A stretch of DNA of 64,000 nucleotides from Pseudomonas chlororaphis subsp. piscium (GCF_003850345.1 NZ_CP027707.1:5518001-5582000); one strand, 5' to 3'; counted from the first letter of the stretch, positions 8,175 through 19,374 are shown. The notes: generated from the sequence alone by a model not told the origin. A program made the numbers and translations.

Positions 8175-8999
8175 TTACATACGTTGCAGATCGCGCTGAG
8201 CCAGCTGGGCGGCGGAAGTACCCGGATATTGGGCCACCACCTGCTGCAGAATGCCCTTGACCTTGTCAGTGTGGCCCAGTCGGCGCTCTACGTCAGCCAA
8301 CTTGTACAGCGAGTCCGGCACCTTGGCATGCTTCGGATACAGCTGGGAGACCTTGGCGAATGCCTGGCCGGCACCTTGCAGGTCGCCCTTGGCCAGGTTC
8401 ACTTCGCCCAACCAGTACTGGGCATTGCCCGCGTACTGACTGTTCGGGTATTTGCGCAGGAACGCGGCGAAAGCCTGGCTGGCCTTGTCGAAGTCCTTGG
8501 CCTTGATCAAGTCGAAGGCGGCGTCGTAATACAGCTTTTCCTTCGCCGGATCGCCCGGTTCACTGCTTGCCGCTGGAGCTTGCGAGGCAGCCCCGGCAGC
8601 TGCACCGGCGGCACTTGCATCGCCACCGGCAGAAGAATTATCAGGAGTCGCGGCAGGTGCACCGCCCGCTCCAATGCGCCGATCAAGATCCTGGTAACGC
8701 TCCAGGCTTTCCTGCTTCATGCGCGCAACATCGTTTTGCAGCACTTCAATCACACCTTGTTGCCGTGCGATTTGCTCCTGCATTTGCTGCAGTTGCTGGA
8801 ACAGCTCGCCCTGTGCCGAGACAGGGGTCGAAACCCCTCCCCCGGCATAGGCGCCGTTCGTGCCATAACCCGCTGGCGGATAACTGCCTCCGCTATTGTT
8901 ATAGCCTGAGTTGTTATCGACCACAGGAACCGCAGCCCACACCGAAAGCGGCGCGAGGCTGAGAGCCAAGACAGTTAGAGCACGACGGCACGTTCGCAT
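8175..8999 (-). CDS. cpoB: Tol-Pal system coordinator CpoB (YbgF)
   Basis: This 274-residue periplasmic protein has a signal peptide (residues 1 to about 22, cleavage near VWA-A), a coiled-coil segment (about 60-105, rich in Gln and charged residues), a Ser/Ala/Pro-rich linker and three TPR-like repeats (about 153-272, e.g. DAAFDLIKAKDFDKASQAF). In enterobacteria CpoB trimerises, binds TolA and coordinates peptidoglycan synthesis with outer-membrane constriction. It is the last gene of the tol-pal string, 6 nt after pal. Confidence 0.95.
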   Translation of the reverse strand: MRTCRRALTVLALSLAPLSVWAAVPVVDNNSGYNNSGGSYPPAGYGTNGAYAGGGVSTPVSAQGELFQQLQQMQEQIARQQGVIEVLQNDVARMKQESLERYQDLDRRIGAGGAPAATPDNSSAGGDASAAGAAAGAASQAPAASSEPGDPAKEKLYYDAAFDLIKAKDFDKASQAFAAFLRKYPNSQYAGNAQYWLGEVNLAKGDLQGAGQAFAKVSQLYPKHAKVPDSLYKLADVERRLGHTDKVKGILQQVVAQYPGTSAAQLAQRDLQRM

Positions 9000-9005
9000 G
9001 ACGAA

Positions 9006-9503
9006 TTACTTACGCAGTTCGACGCGACGGTTTTGAGCCCAGGACTGCTCGTCGTTGCCGGTAGCAACTGGACGCTCTTCGCCGTAGGAAACCAGTTCCA
9101 GCTGAGCTGGGGAAACGCCTTGCAGCACCAGGTAGCGCTGAACGGCTTTCGCACGACGCTCGCCCAGAGCCATGTTGTACTCACGAGTACCACGTTCGTC
9201 GGTGTTGCCTTCCAGAACAACGCGAGCGCCGTTTGCTTTCAGGTCTTTGGCGTGAACGTCCAGAGCGCGCATGGCTTCTGGCTTCAGGTCCGAGCTGTCG
9301 TATTCGAAGTAGAAGGTGGTGATTGCGCGCAGAGCAGCTTCTTCGCTCAGGGAGCCGTCAACTGCACCGGTGTTAGCGCCGTAACCAGCGTTTGGATCAA
9401 CAGCGCCTTCACCAGCGTTGTCGCCGCCTTTGGAGGAGCAACCTACAGCTACAGCCATGGCCAGAGCCAGCGCAGCAAACTTACCAAACTTCAGCATTTC
9501 CAT
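9006..9503 (-). CDS. pal: Peptidoglycan-associated lipoprotein Pal
   Basis: This 165-residue lipoprotein has a lipobox ending in AVGC near residue 22, a Gly/Asn-rich linker and a C-terminal OmpA-like domain carrying the peptidoglycan-binding pattern [19 protein letters not shown]. It is lipid-anchored in the outer membrane and binds peptidoglycan and TolB. AGGAG precedes the ATG at 9503, which decides that start over the second Met two codons later. Confidence 0.97.
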   Translation of the reverse strand: MEMLKFGKFAALALAMAVAVGCSSKGGDNAGEGAVDPNAGYGANTGAVDGSLSEEAALRAITTFYFEYDSSDLKPEAMRALDVHAKDLKANGARVVLEGNTDERGTREYNMALGERRAKAVQRYLVLQGVSPAQLELVSYGEERPVATGNDEQSWAQNRRVELRK

Positions 9504-9555
9504 CGTGAAACTCCTAATGAACCCCAGTGTGTTAAGTAAAACGTAAAGCGCCGCG

Positions 9556-10857
9556 TCAGTTCAGGTAAGGGGACCAGGACGGTTCTCTGACTTCGCCTTG
9601 AGCGGTAGGAAGCGGGAGCCTCACGCGTCCATTAATGGACACGAGCATCAAGACTCCCCGGCCCTGCTGGCGGGTGGCGTAGATTACCATGGTGCCGTTG
9701 GGCGCAACAGTAGGCGACTCATCAAGTGTGCTGTCTGTAAGGATTTTTACGTTGCCACGCTGCAAATCCTGGGCAGCTACCTTGAAGTTTGTGAAGCCAT
9801 CCTGCCGGTGAATCATGACCAGGGTTTTTTCATCCGCGGACAGTTTCGGGTTGGCGTTGTAGTTGCCCACGAAAGTCACCCGCTCCGCACCGCCACCACC
9901 GGCGCTGGTCTTGTAGATCTGTGGTTTGCCGCCACGGTCCGAGGTGAAGTAGATGGTCGAACCATCCTTGCCCCAGAACGGTTCGGTGTTGATGCCAGGA
10001 CCTGCGGTCACACGCGAGATCTGGCGCGAACCCAGGTTCATCACATAGATGTCCGGGTTGCCGTCCTTGGACAGCACGAACGCCAGGCGCTGGCCGTCCG
10101 GCGACCAGGCAGGCGCGCCGTTCAGGCCTTCGAAGTTGGTGATCTGCTCGCGACGGCCAGTGTCGATGTGCTGGACGAAGATGCGCGGACGCTTCTGCTC
10201 GAACGACACATAGGCAATGCGCTTGCCGTCCGGCGCGAAGCGCGGCGACAGGATCGGCTCACGGGATTGCAGCAGGGTCACCGCACGCGCGCCGTCGTAG
10301 TCGGAGCGTTGCAGGGTGTAGCGCGTGTTCTTCTCGGAGAAACGCTCTGCCGTGACGTACAGCATGCGAGTCGAGAAGGCGCCCTTGATACCGGTGAGTT
10401 TCTCGAACGACTGGTCGGAGATGTAGTGAGCCATGTCGCGCAACTGGTCGACGCTGCCCGAGACGCTGCCGGTCAGCACTTGCTGTTCGGTGGCGACGTT
10501 GAACAGGGCGTATTGCACCTGCAGGCGGCCGCCTGCCGGAACAATGCTGCCGACCATGATGTACTGGGCGCCCAGGGCCTTCCAGTCACGGTAGATGACT
10601 TCGCTGGCCTGGGTCGGCAGGCTGATCATGTTCTGCTTTGGAATCGGCGAGTAGTAACCCGAGTTGCGCAGGTCGTTGCCGATGATTTCCGCCATGTCGT
10701 CGGGCAGCACGCTGCCCCCTTGCCAACCGAATGGCACTACGGCGATTGGCGTGGCCCGGTCACTGCCACTGGTGACCAGAATATTCTTTTCATCCGCTGT
10801 CGCTATCCCTGCCATACAGCAAATAACGACAAGCAATCCTCGAAGAAGGTTTCTCAC
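9556..10857 (-). CDS. tolB: Tol-Pal translocation protein TolB
   Basis: This 433-residue periplasmic protein has a signal peptide (about residues 1-21), an N-terminal alpha/beta domain and a C-terminal beta-propeller of WD-like PD40 repeats ([13 protein letters not shown] and similar). It links Pal to TolA in the trans-envelope complex. Translation starts at a GTG that overlaps the tolA stop as GTGA, indicating coupling. The length is normal. Confidence 0.97.
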   Translation of the reverse strand: MRNLLRGLLVVICCMAGIATADEKNILVTSGSDRATPIAVVPFGWQGGSVLPDDMAEIIGNDLRNSGYYSPIPKQNMISLPTQASEVIYRDWKALGAQYIMVGSIVPAGGRLQVQYALFNVATEQQVLTGSVSGSVDQLRDMAHYISDQSFEKLTGIKGAFSTRMLYVTAERFSEKNTRYTLQRSDYDGARAVTLLQSREPILSPRFAPDGKRIAYVSFEQKRPRIFVQHIDTGRREQITNFEGLNGAPAWSPDGQRLAFVLSKDGNPDIYVMNLGSRQISRVTAGPGINTEPFWGKDGSTIYFTSDRGGKPQIYKTSAGGGGAERVTFVGNYNANPKLSADEKTLVMIHRQDGFTNFKVAAQDLQRGNVKILTDSTLDESPTVAPNGTMVIYATRQQGRGVLMLVSINGRVRLPLPTAQGEVREPSWSPYLN

Positions 10858-11933
10858 AAGGCTAGATCCTCAGGTGTGAATGTCATCTTGAATGAACGAT
10901 ACGGAGCGAAATCGCTCGGCTTCATTCCCTGCATTTCTGTCAAACGTCCAATGTTCTTGACCGCAGCTACCGCCGAGGCATCGAACGGACCATCGCCGCT
11001 GGACTTGGCCACCGACACGGAAGTCACCGTACCATCCGGCAACATGCCGATTTGCAGCACGACAGTCATGTTATTGCGCGCCGAAGGAGGACGAGCCCAG
11101 CCTTCCGCTGCACGAGCACGAATCAGATCGTCGAAACTGCCCGCGACTTCGTCGCCCTGCTCGTCCGCCAAGGCCTGCTGACGCTGTGGCGTGTCGGAAA
11201 GCAAATCAGCCAGGGCCTGGGCCTTTTTCTCTTCGGCGGATTTACGCGCTGCTTCCTGAGCCTTTTTCTTGGCTGCGTCGGCGGCGGCTTTCTTCTTCGC
11301 GTCCTCGGCGACCTTCTTCTTCGCCTCGTCTGCTTCAGCTTTCTTCTTGGCGTCTTCCGCGGCTTTCTTCTTCGCGTCTTCGACTATCTTTTTCTTCGCC
11401 TCTTCAGCGGCCTTTTTCTTGGCTTCTTCTTCAGCGGCTTTCTTGGCTTCTTCTTCGGCTTTCTTCTTGGCTATATCAGCCAATTGTTTCTCTTCGGCCT
11501 TCTTCGCTTCCGCAGCCTTCTTCGCGTCGTCGGCTTTCTTGGCTTCATAAGCCTTCTTTGCCTCATCCGCTTTCTTGGCTTCGTCGGCCTTTTTCGCTTC
11601 CTCGGCTTTTTGAGCAGCCTCTTCTTTCTTTTGTTCCGCAGCCTTCACCGCTTCCTGCTCGACCTTTTTCTGCTCCATCTGCTCGACTTCGGTCTGGCGC
11701 GCGGCGGATTTCTTCGCTTCACCCGCAATCTTCTGATTGGTCTGGGTGGTCGCCTGACTTTTCGATTGCAGCTGATACAGGGTCGCCTGGACGATCGGCT
11801 TGGACGGCGGCAACTCCGGCGTCATGGCAAAACTGACGAACAGCATGCCGAACACCAGAACGTGCAGGGCAATTGCCCACACGCTAGGCCAGAAGTAGCT
11901 TTCCGAGGCGGACGGCTCTCGCTGTTGCTGCAT
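10854..11933 (-). CDS. tolA: Tol-Pal energy-transducing protein TolA
   Basis: This 359-residue protein has one N-terminal membrane helix (about 15-37), a long Ala/Lys/Glu-rich helical domain (about 75-250, many [14 protein letters not shown] repeats) that spans the periplasm, and a compact C-terminal domain with [10 protein letters not shown] and the TonB-like [20 protein letters not shown]. It transmits proton motive force from TolQR to TolB-Pal. Its start shares one base with the tolR stop (TGATG). The Lys codons in the repeat produce a long antisense open frame that is not a gene. Confidence 0.97.
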   Translation of the reverse strand: MQQQREPSASESYFWPSVWAIALHVLVFGMLFVSFAMTPELPPSKPIVQATLYQLQSKSQATTQTNQKIAGEAKKSAARQTEVEQMEQKKVEQEAVKAAEQKKEEAAQKAEEAKKADEAKKADEAKKAYEAKKADDAKKAAEAKKAEEKQLADIAKKKAEEEAKKAAEEEAKKKAAEEAKKKIVEDAKKKAAEDAKKKAEADEAKKKVAEDAKKKAAADAAKKKAQEAARKSAEEKKAQALADLLSDTPQRQQALADEQGDEVAGSFDDLIRARAAEGWARPPSARNNMTVVLQIGMLPDGTVTSVSVAKSSGDGPFDASAVAAVKNIGRLTEMQGMKPSDFAPYRSFKMTFTPEDLAL

Positions 11934-12385
11934 CAGGGCGCCTCGGTAATCAAGCCAACGTTACCGACGCCGGCCTTCTGCAGCCCGCCCATGGCGCCCA
12001 TGACGGCACCGTAGTCAACGGACTTGTCGCCGCGGATGAACACCTGGGTATGCTTGCCGCCTTCATTGCCGGCGCGAATGATCTTGGTCACCGCGTCGGT
12101 CATCTGCGGCAAGGTCATGGCCTTGTCCATCTGCTTGTCGGTGTCGACTTCGCTGCCAAGGTTCCAGTAGTAGGTCTTGTCAGCCTTGATCGAAATGGTC
12201 AGGACCTGGGTGTTGTTGTCCTGCGGCAAGGCTTCGCTGGAAACCTTGGGCAGATCGACTTTCACGCCCTGATTGAGCATCGGCGCGGTCACCATGAAGA
12301 TAACCAGCAGTACCAACATCACGTCGATGTAGGGCACCACGTTCATCTCGGCAACCGGCTTGCGTTTGTGGCGAACTCGGGCCAT
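11933..12385 (-). CDS. tolR: Tol-Pal stator protein TolR
   Basis: This 150-residue ExbD/TolR family protein has a single membrane helix containing the proton-pathway aspartate (NVVPYIDVMLVLLVIFMV) and a periplasmic domain. With TolQ it forms the proton-driven motor. It lies 14 nt after tolQ and overlaps tolA by one base. Confidence 0.97.
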   Translation of the reverse strand: MARVRHKRKPVAEMNVVPYIDVMLVLLVIFMVTAPMLNQGVKVDLPKVSSEALPQDNNTQVLTISIKADKTYYWNLGSEVDTDKQMDKAMTLPQMTDAVTKIIRAGNEGGKHTQVFIRGDKSVDYGAVMGAMGGLQKAGVGNVGLITEAP

Positions 12386-12399
12386 GGGGATTTACCTGC

Positions 12400-13095
12400 T
12401 CACTCTTCGCTGGTGTGCACTTTACGGTGCAGGATCGCCTGGAACTCGTCGGCGAAGGTGTAGTAACGGCTGATCAGGGTCTCGCCACGGGCCGCAAAAC
12501 GGTTGTAGGCAATAACGGCCGGGATCGCGGCAAACAGGCCGATCGCGGTAGCGATCAGGGCTTCGGCGATACCCGGTGCTACGGTCGCCAGGGTCGCCTG
12601 CTGGGCGCTGGCCAGGCCGCGGAAGGAGTTCATGATCCCCCAGACGGTACCGAACAGACCGATGTAGGGGCTGACCGAGCCGACAGTGGCGAGGAACGGC
12701 AGGCTCTGCTCCAGCTTCTCTTCTTCACGGGAGATGGCGACACGCATGGCACGCGCGACACCTTCCATGACCGCCTCGGGATCAACGCCCGATTGCTGGC
12801 GCAGGCGCGAGAACTCTTTGAAACCGGCACGGAAGATCTGCTCCACACCCGAATCAGGGTCCGGGTTGCTGCCCGCCTGACGGTACAGCTTGGACAGGTC
12901 GATACCCGACCAGAAGCGCTCTTCGAAGCTCTCCAGGGCGCGTCGACCGGCACGCAGCAGGTTGCTGCGCTGAAAGATCATGATCCATGAGGTCACCGAT
13001 GCGGCTACCAGGGTCAGCATTACCAACTGCACAACGATGCTGGCATTGCTGACCAAGCTCCACATGGAGGAATGGTCGACGACGTTAGCTTCCAC
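12400..13095 (-). CDS. tolQ: Tol-Pal motor protein TolQ
   Basis: This 231-residue MotA/TolQ/ExbB family protein has three membrane helices (about 17-37, 137-160, 170-195) and the conserved loop [18 protein letters not shown]. The start is a GTG within the end of ybgC (11-base overlap), with AGGAG seven bases upstream. Confidence 0.97.
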   Translation of the reverse strand: MEANVVDHSSMWSLVSNASIVVQLVMLTLVAASVTSWIMIFQRSNLLRAGRRALESFEERFWSGIDLSKLYRQAGSNPDPDSGVEQIFRAGFKEFSRLRQQSGVDPEAVMEGVARAMRVAISREEEKLEQSLPFLATVGSVSPYIGLFGTVWGIMNSFRGLASAQQATLATVAPGIAEALIATAIGLFAAIPAVIAYNRFAARGETLISRYYTFADEFQAILHRKVHTSEE

Positions 13096-13552
13096 GCTTT
13101 ATCTCCTGCTCTGAGTGTGTACCCGCGCCGCTCACGCCGGCAAAGGCCGCACGTAGAGCTTCGGGAATGGCCCGGGGTTTCAAATTGTCGGTGCGCACAC
13201 AGGCCACCAGAAACTGCCCTTCACAGAGCAGTGCATTATCCGTGGCTCGCCTGACCTGCTGTTTGAAGCGCAGGCTGGCCCGGTTCAATTCGATGACTTC
13301 TGCACTTACCAGAAGCTCGTCGTCCAGTCGCGCCGGCGCGTGGTAGCGCGCTTCGCTGGAATGCACGACGAACAACAGGTTCTCCCCTACCAGCTGCGAT
13401 TGGGCAAAGCCCAGATCTCGTAGCCGCTCGGTTCGAGCCCGTTCCATAAACTTAAGGTAATTAACGTAATAAACGATGCCGCCGGCATCGGTGTCTTCGT
13501 AATAAACGCGACAACGATGTGCGAACGACTCAAGCCCGTTTTGCGCGCGCAT
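13085..13552 (-). CDS. ybgC: Tol-Pal-associated acyl-CoA thioesterase YbgC
   Basis: This 155-residue hot-dog fold thioesterase carries the active-site signature [19 protein letters not shown], with the catalytic Asp. It heads the tol-pal operon, as in other gammaproteobacteria, where it hydrolyses acyl-CoA or acyl-ACP and may be linked to phospholipid metabolism. It overlaps tolQ. Confidence 0.95.
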   Translation of the reverse strand: MRAQNGLESFAHRCRVYYEDTDAGGIVYYVNYLKFMERARTERLRDLGFAQSQLVGENLLFVVHSSEARYHAPARLDDELLVSAEVIELNRASLRFKQQVRRATDNALLCEGQFLVACVRTDNLKPRAIPEALRAAFAGVSGAGTHSEQEIKRGS

Positions 13553-13691
13553 ACTCTAGTGCTTACTCCTCAGGTTGCCAATCCGGCCGGGCAACTGTTT
13601 TTCATTCTCGAACGGCTTTCTGGCGAAATAACGGCAATGCCAGCCCCCTAGGACCACACAGGCTGCGAATAAATCGCTGCCGAAGCGGCTA

Positions 13692-14750
13692 TTAATCGTC
13701 CACGGCATCGAGGAATTCGTCTACCACAGGCATCTCCCCCAATCGTGACGGAATGTTTAGACCGAAATGCAGATAGGCATGCCGGGTCACCACACGGCCC
13801 CGCGGCGTACGCATGATATAGCCCTGCTGGATCAGATAGGGCTCGAGTACGTCCTCGATGGTATGCCGCTCTTCGCTGATGGCGGCCGCCAGACTGTCGA
13901 CCCCCACCGGCCCGCCGTCGAACTTCTCGATCATGGTCAGCAGCAGGCGCCGGTCCTGGTGATCGAAGCCACGCTCGTCGACATCCAGCAGGTTCAGCGC
14001 CAGGTCGGCGATGGGTTTGGTGATGTGGCCCTTGGCGCGAACTTCGGCGAAGTCCCGCACCCGGCGCAACAAACGGTTGGCGATACGCGGCGTCCCCCGG
14101 GCACGCCGGGCGATTTCAAAGGCGCCGTCCGGGTCCAGCGGCAAGCCGAGAATGCCGGCGGAGCGCCCGACGATGGTCGCCAGGTCCGCGGTGCTATAGA
14201 ACTCCAGGCGCTGGACGATGCCGAAGCGATCGCGCAGCGGGTTGGTCAGCATGCCCGCGCGAGTCGTCGCCCCCACCAGGGTGAATGGCGGCAGGTCGAG
14301 CTTGATCGAGCGGGCCGCCGGGCCTTCGCCGATCATGATGTCCAGCTGGAAATCTTCCATGGCCGGGTACAGCACTTCTTCGACGATCGGCGACAGGCGA
14401 TGGATTTCATCGATAAACAGCACGTCGTGCGGTTCGAGATTGGTCAGCAGCGCCGCCAGATCCCCGGGGCGCTCCAGCACCGGACCCGAAGTGCTCTTGA
14501 TCGACACCCCCATTTCCTGGGCGATGATGTTGGCCAGCGTGGTCTTACCCAAGCCCGGCGGGCCGAAGATCAGGGTATGGTCCAGCGACTCGTTGCGCCC
14601 GCGGGCAGCCTGGATGAACAGCTCCATTTGCTCGCGCACCGTCGGCTGGCCGATGTATTCGGCCAGGCTGACGGGGCGAATCGCACGGTCCTGGACTTCC
14701 TCGCGCTCACGGGGGCCCGTGGCGGCGATCAGACGATCTGCTTCTATCAC
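13692..14750 (-). CDS. ruvB: Holliday junction branch-migration helicase RuvB
   Basis: This 352-residue AAA+ motor has Walker A GPPGLGKT, Walker B LFIDEIHR and the sensor-2/winged-helix C-terminus ([17 protein letters not shown]). Hexamers on RuvA drive branch migration. It starts at a GTG one base after the ruvA stop, indicating coupled translation. Confidence 0.98.
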   Translation of the reverse strand: MIEADRLIAATGPREREEVQDRAIRPVSLAEYIGQPTVREQMELFIQAARGRNESLDHTLIFGPPGLGKTTLANIIAQEMGVSIKSTSGPVLERPGDLAALLTNLEPHDVLFIDEIHRLSPIVEEVLYPAMEDFQLDIMIGEGPAARSIKLDLPPFTLVGATTRAGMLTNPLRDRFGIVQRLEFYSTADLATIVGRSAGILGLPLDPDGAFEIARRARGTPRIANRLLRRVRDFAEVRAKGHITKPIADLALNLLDVDERGFDHQDRRLLLTMIEKFDGGPVGVDSLAAAISEERHTIEDVLEPYLIQQGYIMRTPRGRVVTRHAYLHFGLNIPSRLGEMPVVDEFLDAVDD

Positions 14751-15359
14751 TTAAATCATTCCCTTCAGGGCGCGGCGAATCATGTCTTCACTGCTCAGGC
14801 CTTTTTCCTTGATCGCGGAAACGGCCTTGCTGGCTTCCTGCGGCTTGTAGCCCAGGGAGATCAAAGCACTGACCGCATCGGTCTCGGCGCTGGCCACCGG
14901 CATCGGCGCGTCCGGCTGGTTCGGCACCAGGGCAAACATGCTCGGTACGGTTTCCCAGGCCTTGAAGCGGTCCTTGAGCTCGACCAGCAGGCGCTCCGCG
15001 GTCTTTTTACCGACCCCCGGCACCTTGGTCAGCGCCGAGGTGTCCTGCGCTTGCACGCAACGCACCAGCTCATCGACCTCCAGGCTGGACATCAGCGCCA
15101 GCGCCAGCTTCGGCCCTACGCCATTGAGGCGAATCAGTTCGCGAAAAAAGTCCCGCTCGCGCTTGCTGGCAAAGCCATAGAGTAACTGGGCATCTTCACG
15201 CACGACCAAATGGGTGTGCAGGGTAAGCGGTTCACCGACCGACGGCAGGCGGTACAGGGTGGTCATGGGCACTTCCACCTCGTAACCCAGACCGTTTACA
15301 TCGAGAATCAGGTGCGGCGGCTGTTTTTCAGCCAAGGTGCCGCGCAAGCGTCCAATCAC
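14751..15359 (-). CDS. ruvA: Holliday junction-binding protein RuvA
   Basis: This 202-residue protein has an N-terminal OB fold ([21 protein letters not shown]), tandem helix-hairpin-helix motifs ([17 protein letters not shown] and [19 protein letters not shown]) and a C-terminal RuvB-binding three-helix domain. It is immediately upstream of ruvB and 114 bases after ruvC. Confidence 0.98.
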   Translation of the reverse strand: MIGRLRGTLAEKQPPHLILDVNGLGYEVEVPMTTLYRLPSVGEPLTLHTHLVVREDAQLLYGFASKRERDFFRELIRLNGVGPKLALALMSSLEVDELVRCVQAQDTSALTKVPGVGKKTAERLLVELKDRFKAWETVPSMFALVPNQPDAPMPVASAETDAVSALISLGYKPQEASKAVSAIKEKGLSSEDMIRRALKGMI

Positions 15360-15473
15360 GTTTCAGATCCTTAGCTCAGGCCAGACCAGCGGCCGGCGAG
15401 TCACAGAGCGGAGTTCCGGGCCGGGCAGACAGGCGCGGGATACTCCACTCATCAAATGTTTGCGCAGATGCTA

Positions 15474-15998
15474 TCAGAGACGCAGGCGGCCGCCACGACT
15501 GCGTGCGGTACCCAGGCCGTGGGGCAGCAGGCTGGAACGGGTATGGGCATGGCAGATGGCAATCGCCAGGGCGTCCGAGGCGTCGATCTGCGGCTTGCTG
15601 GTCAACTTGAGCAAGTGCATGACCATCATTTGCACCTGTTCCTTGTTAGCCCCGCCGGTGCCCGCCACGGCCTGCTTGACCTGAGTGGCGGTGTATTCGG
15701 CGATTTCCAGGCTTTCCTCGGCCCCCGCCACGATCGCCGCGCCACGGGCCTGGCCCAGTTTCAGGGCCGAGTCGGCATTACGCGCCATGAACACCTTCTC
15801 AATGCCCATGGTCACCGGACCGTAGGTCTGAATGACCTCACGAACCCCGCGATAGACGATTTGCAGCCGCTCATGCAGCTCGCCGGCGCCTGTTCGAATG
15901 CAACCCGAAGCCACGTACACGCAGCCACGCCCGGTATCACGTACTACGCCGTAACCGGTGATGCGCGAACCCGGGTCGATACCAAGAATAAGAGTCAT
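15474..15998 (-). CDS. ruvC: Holliday junction resolvase RuvC
   Basis: This 174-residue RNase H-fold nuclease has its first catalytic Asp in [15 protein letters not shown] and a catalytic Glu in MGIEKVF. The acidic C-terminal site is in the [11 protein letters not shown] region. It resolves junctions processed by RuvAB. The order ruvC-ruvA-ruvB on one strand is conserved. Confidence 0.98.
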   Translation of the reverse strand: MTLILGIDPGSRITGYGVVRDTGRGCVYVASGCIRTGAGELHERLQIVYRGVREVIQTYGPVTMGIEKVFMARNADSALKLGQARGAAIVAGAEESLEIAEYTATQVKQAVAGTGGANKEQVQMMVMHLLKLTSKPQIDASDALAIAICHAHTRSSLLPHGLGTARSRGGRLRL

Positions 15999-16059
15999 AA
16001 CGCCTGCAAAGAGAAAATTCGGTTGCCTAAGGTAACGCCGGAAGAAGCCGGAGAAACAA

Positions 16060-16146
16060 AAAATCGCAGCCTTCGACAGCTCCCCTACAGGTACAGCCTA
16101 ACCCTGTGTGTAAAGGGGGGAAACCGCCGAAGGCTGCGATCTTTTA
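16060..16146 (-). terminator. Long-stem terminator between yebC and ruvC
   Basis: AATCGCAGCCTTCG at 16062-16075 and CGAAGGCTGCGAT at 16128-16140 form a 13-bp perfect stem around a loop of about 52 bases that itself contains CCCCT/AGGGG pairing. On the minus strand the second arm is followed by TTTTTTG. It lies between the yebC stop and ruvC, so it could also act as a processing or attenuating hairpin. Confidence 0.65.
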
Positions 16147-16154
16147 TCGCGCTA

Positions 16155-16901
16155 TCAGCCGAGTTGCTCGGCCACCGACTCGGGAATATCCGCGTTGGAG
16201 TAGACGTTCTGCACATCGTCCAGGTCTTCGAGCATGTCGATCAGCTTGAGGACCTTCTCGGCGCCTTCCAGATCCAGCTCGGCACTGGTGGTCGGCTGCA
16301 TGATGATTTCCGCGTCGTCGCCCTTGAAACCGGCCTCTTCGAGTGCGTTACGTACCGCATAGAAGCCAGTGAACGAGGTAAACACATCGATCGAGCCGTC
16401 TTCGTGAACAACCACGTCATCGGCGTCGGCTTCCAACGCCGCATCGGTCAGTGTGTCCTCATCGACGCCCGGCGCAAAGCTGATCTGCCCCTTGCGTTCG
16501 AACAGATACGCCACCGAACCGTCGGTGCCAAGGTTGCCGCCACATTTGCTGAAAGCATGGCGCACGGCAGCCGCGGTACGGTTGCGGTTGTCGGTCATGC
16601 ATTCGACCATCACCGCCACGCCGCCCGGGCCATAACCCTCATAGGTCAGCTCTTCGACGTTGTCGGCCTCGGTCGCACCGGCGCCACGGGCGATGGCGCG
16701 ATCGATGATGTCGCGACTCATGTTGGCACCCAGGGCCTTGTCCAGGGCAAGACGCAGACGCGGGTTGGAACCCGGATCGCCACCGCCCTGACGGGCGGCA
16801 ACCGTCAGTTCACGGATCCACTTGGTGAAAATCTTGCCTCTCTTGGCATCCTGACGCTCTTTGCGGTGCTTGATGTTCGCCCACTTGGAATGACCTGCCA
16901 T
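16155..16901 (-). CDS. yebC: YebC/PmpR family regulatory protein
   Basis: This 248-residue protein begins [19 protein letters not shown], the hallmark N-terminus of the family, so the start at 16901 is preferred over the longer frame. Members have been described as DNA-binding regulators (PmpR in P. aeruginosa affects quinolone signalling) and, for some paralogues, as ribosome-associated factors relieving stalling. It sits between aspS and ruvC, its usual place. Confidence 0.95.
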   Translation of the reverse strand: MAGHSKWANIKHRKERQDAKRGKIFTKWIRELTVAARQGGGDPGSNPRLRLALDKALGANMSRDIIDRAIARGAGATEADNVEELTYEGYGPGGVAVMVECMTDNRNRTAAAVRHAFSKCGGNLGTDGSVAYLFERKGQISFAPGVDEDTLTDAALEADADDVVVHEDGSIDVFTSFTGFYAVRNALEEAGFKGDDAEIIMQPTTSAELDLEGAEKVLKLIDMLEDLDDVQNVYSNADIPESVAEQLG

Positions 16902-16984
16902 AACGCGCTCCAAATTCTCTTTGAAACATTGCCCGCAACGCCTGTAACGGCGGGCGGGCAACAAATATCTCGACCCAATAGAAA

Positions 16985-17008
16985 AAGGCGCATCCGCAGA
17001 TGCGCCTT
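16985..17008 (-). terminator. Terminator of aspS
   Basis: AAGGCGCATC and GATGCGCCTT form a perfect 10-bp stem with a four-base loop, followed on the minus strand by TTTTTC, directly after the aspS stop. Confidence 0.88.
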
Positions 17009-17018
17009 CAGGTCGGCC

Positions 17019-18794
17019 TTACTCAGCCTTTGGCTGTTCGCGCAAACGGATGTGCAGTTCGCGCAGCGCCTTGGCGTCGACCAGGCCAGGAGCCTGGGTC
17101 ATCACACAAGCAGCGCTCTGGGTTTTCGGGAAGGCGATCACTTCACGGATCGACTGGGCGCCGGTCATCAGCATGACCAGGCGGTCCAGACCGAACGCCA
17201 GGCCACCGTGCGGCGGCGCGCCGTACTTCAGGGCGTCCAGCAGGAAGCCGAATTTCTCTTCCTGTTCCGCTTCGTTGATGCCCAGCAGACGGAATACCGC
17301 CTGTTGCATTTCCTTGCGGTGGATACGGATCGAACCGCCACCCAGCTCGGTGCCGTTGAGCACCATGTCGTAGGCACGGGACAGCGCGGTCGCCGGGTTG
17401 GCTTCCAGTTCTTCCGGCGAGCATTTCGGCGCGGTGAACGGGTGGTGCAAGGCGGTGAAGCTGCCGTCGTCGTTCTCTTCGAACATCGGGAAATCGACAA
17501 CCCACATCGGCGCCCATTCGCAGGTCAGCAGGTTCAGGTCGTGACCGAGCTTGATCCGCAGCGCGCCCAGGGCTTCGCTGACGATCTTGGCCTTGTCGGC
17601 GCCGAAGAACACGATGTCGCCGTCGACCGCACCCACGCGATCGAGGATCACATTCAGGTTGGCTTCCGGGATGTTCTTGACGATTGGCGACTGCAGACCA
17701 TCAACGCCATTGGCGCGCTCGTTGACCTTGATGTAGGCCAGGCCCTTGGCACCGTAGATGCCGACGAACTTGGTGTAGTCGTCGATCTGCTTGCGCGGCA
17801 TGCTCGCCCCGCCAGGAACGCGCAAGGCGGCGATACGGCATTTCGGATCGTTGGCCGGACCGCTGAACACCTTGAACTCCACTTCCTTGAGCTGGTCGGC
17901 AACGTCCACCAGTTCCAGCGGGTTACGCAGGTCCGGCTTGTCGGAACCGTAGCGACGCATGGCTTCTTCAAAGGTCATGTGGGGGAATTCGCCGAATTCC
18001 AGATCCAGCACTTCCTTGAACAGGTTGCGGATCATGCCTTCGGTCAGGCCCATGATGTCTTTTTCATCGAGGAAGCTGGTTTCGATGTCGATCTGAGTGA
18101 ACTCAGGCTGACGGTCGGCACGCAGGTCTTCGTCGCGGAAGCATTTGGCGATCTGGTAGTAGCGGTCGAAGCCGGCGACCATCAGCAACTGCTTGAACAG
18201 CTGTGGCGACTGCGGCAGAGCGAAGAAGCTGCCGGCGTGGGTACGGCTCGGTACCAGATAGTCACGCGCGCCTTCAGGGGTGGCACGGGTCAGGATCGGG
18301 GTTTCGACGTCGAGGAAACCGTTCTCGTCCAGGTAGCGACGGATGCTGGTGGTCATGCGCGAGCGCAGACGCAGCTTCTCGGCCATTTCCGGACGACGCA
18401 GATCGATGAAGCGATAGCGCAGACGGGTTTCTTCGCCCACGTCGGAGTATTCGTTGAGCGGGAACGGCGGGGTTTCCGCTTCGTTCAGCACTTCCAGCTG
18501 GTAGCCCAGGACTTCGATCATGCCCGAAGCCATGTTGGCGTTGCCGGCACCGGCCGGACGCAGGCGCACCTTGCCGGTGATCTTGACCACGTATTCGCTG
18601 CGCACGCGGTCGGCGGCGGCGAAGGTTTCAGCGCGGTCCGGGTCGAACACCACCTGGGCCAGACCTTCACGATCACGGATATCGAGGAAGATCACCCCGC
18701 CATGGTCGCGACGACGGTGGACCCATCCGCAAAGGGTAACTTCCTGACCTTCCAGGCTTTCGTTCAGTTGGCCGCAATAATGGCTGCGCATCAT
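17019..18794 (-). CDS. aspS: Aspartyl-tRNA synthetase (probably non-discriminating)
   Basis: This 591-residue class II synthetase has an N-terminal OB anticodon-binding domain ([11 protein letters not shown]), motif 2 [20 protein letters not shown], a GAD insertion domain and motif 3 [12 protein letters not shown]. His31 and Gly82 are present; as I recall, these are the residues linked to relaxed tRNA-Asn recognition in the P. aeruginosa enzyme. The protein would therefore charge both tRNA-Asp and tRNA-Asn, the latter being amidated by GatCAB. A second Met follows immediately (18791). Confidence 0.97.
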   Translation of the reverse strand: MMRSHYCGQLNESLEGQEVTLCGWVHRRRDHGGVIFLDIRDREGLAQVVFDPDRAETFAAADRVRSEYVVKITGKVRLRPAGAGNANMASGMIEVLGYQLEVLNEAETPPFPLNEYSDVGEETRLRYRFIDLRRPEMAEKLRLRSRMTTSIRRYLDENGFLDVETPILTRATPEGARDYLVPSRTHAGSFFALPQSPQLFKQLLMVAGFDRYYQIAKCFRDEDLRADRQPEFTQIDIETSFLDEKDIMGLTEGMIRNLFKEVLDLEFGEFPHMTFEEAMRRYGSDKPDLRNPLELVDVADQLKEVEFKVFSGPANDPKCRIAALRVPGGASMPRKQIDDYTKFVGIYGAKGLAYIKVNERANGVDGLQSPIVKNIPEANLNVILDRVGAVDGDIVFFGADKAKIVSEALGALRIKLGHDLNLLTCEWAPMWVVDFPMFEENDDGSFTALHHPFTAPKCSPEELEANPATALSRAYDMVLNGTELGGGSIRIHRKEMQQAVFRLLGINEAEQEEKFGFLLDALKYGAPPHGGLAFGLDRLVMLMTGAQSIREVIAFPKTQSAACVMTQAPGLVDAKALRELHIRLREQPKAE

Positions 18795-18890
18795 GGTAGT
18801 GGTTTCACTTCTCGTAATTCGAAATTCGATGGGAGGCCTTGCGCACCTCGGGGTACCGGATAATGCAAGAGCTCGCGCGTGTCGTTCAAC

Positions 18891-19112
18891 TTAATCAGCT
18901 TTGTCGCCACCGGCCAGATTCTTCTTGGCGCCGGTTTTGAAGTCGGTCTCATACCAGCCCGAACCGCTGAGGCGGAAACCTGGCATGGACAGCATTTTTT
19001 TCAGCTCAGGCGCCTGGCAGGCAGGGCAATCGACCAACGCAGGCGCGCTGATCTTTTGAATGGCTTCCAACTGATGACCACAGGAAGCACATTGGTAGTC
19101 GTACATGGGCAT
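18891..19112 (-). CDS. FmdB-family zinc-ribbon protein
   Basis: This 73-residue protein begins MPMYDYQCASCGH and has a second CPAC pair, giving the CxxC...CxxC zinc ribbon of the FmdB/putative regulatory protein family. It is located upstream of aspS on the same strand, as in other pseudomonads. The function is unproven; a nucleic-acid-binding or regulatory role is usually suggested. Confidence 0.9.
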   Translation of the reverse strand: MPMYDYQCASCGHQLEAIQKISAPALVDCPACQAPELKKMLSMPGFRLSGSGWYETDFKTGAKKNLAGGDKAD

Positions 19113-19337
19113 GGGAGCGTCTCGGCGTACTTAACGTCTGGCTTAACCCGTGCCGAGGCCCGGGTTATATAGCAAAGGGCGGGATTATATCCATTAAATC
19201 GGCCCTGTGCAGCCGTATGACGGCACCGATAGACCACCGCCCGCCGAAACAAAGCCAGCGCCCCGCTGCCATACCCAGCCTATCGGGCCTGAGGGCGAAC
19301 AGCCATGATCGGACGACAAGTCAGGCCCCATAAAGGC

Positions 19338-19362
19338 AAATGGCGCCGATAACGGCGCCATT
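19338..19362 (-). terminator. Weak hairpin after the Dps-like gene
   Basis: AATGGCGCCG and CGGCGCCATT form a 10-bp stem just past the stop codon, but only a short T-poor tract follows on the minus strand. Confidence 0.5.
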
Positions 19363-19374
19363 CGGTCTGCGGGA

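Noticed and set aside
11052..12014. Plus-strand frame rich in Phe and Leu that looks like a membrane protein
   Set aside because: It is the complement of the Lys/Ala/Glu-rich repeat of TolA.
15456..18863. Very long plus-strand open frame (over 1100 codons) opposite ruvC, yebC and aspS
   Set aside because: It is antisense to three well-recognised genes; long opposite-strand frames are expected in GC-rich coding DNA, and the translation shows no domain.
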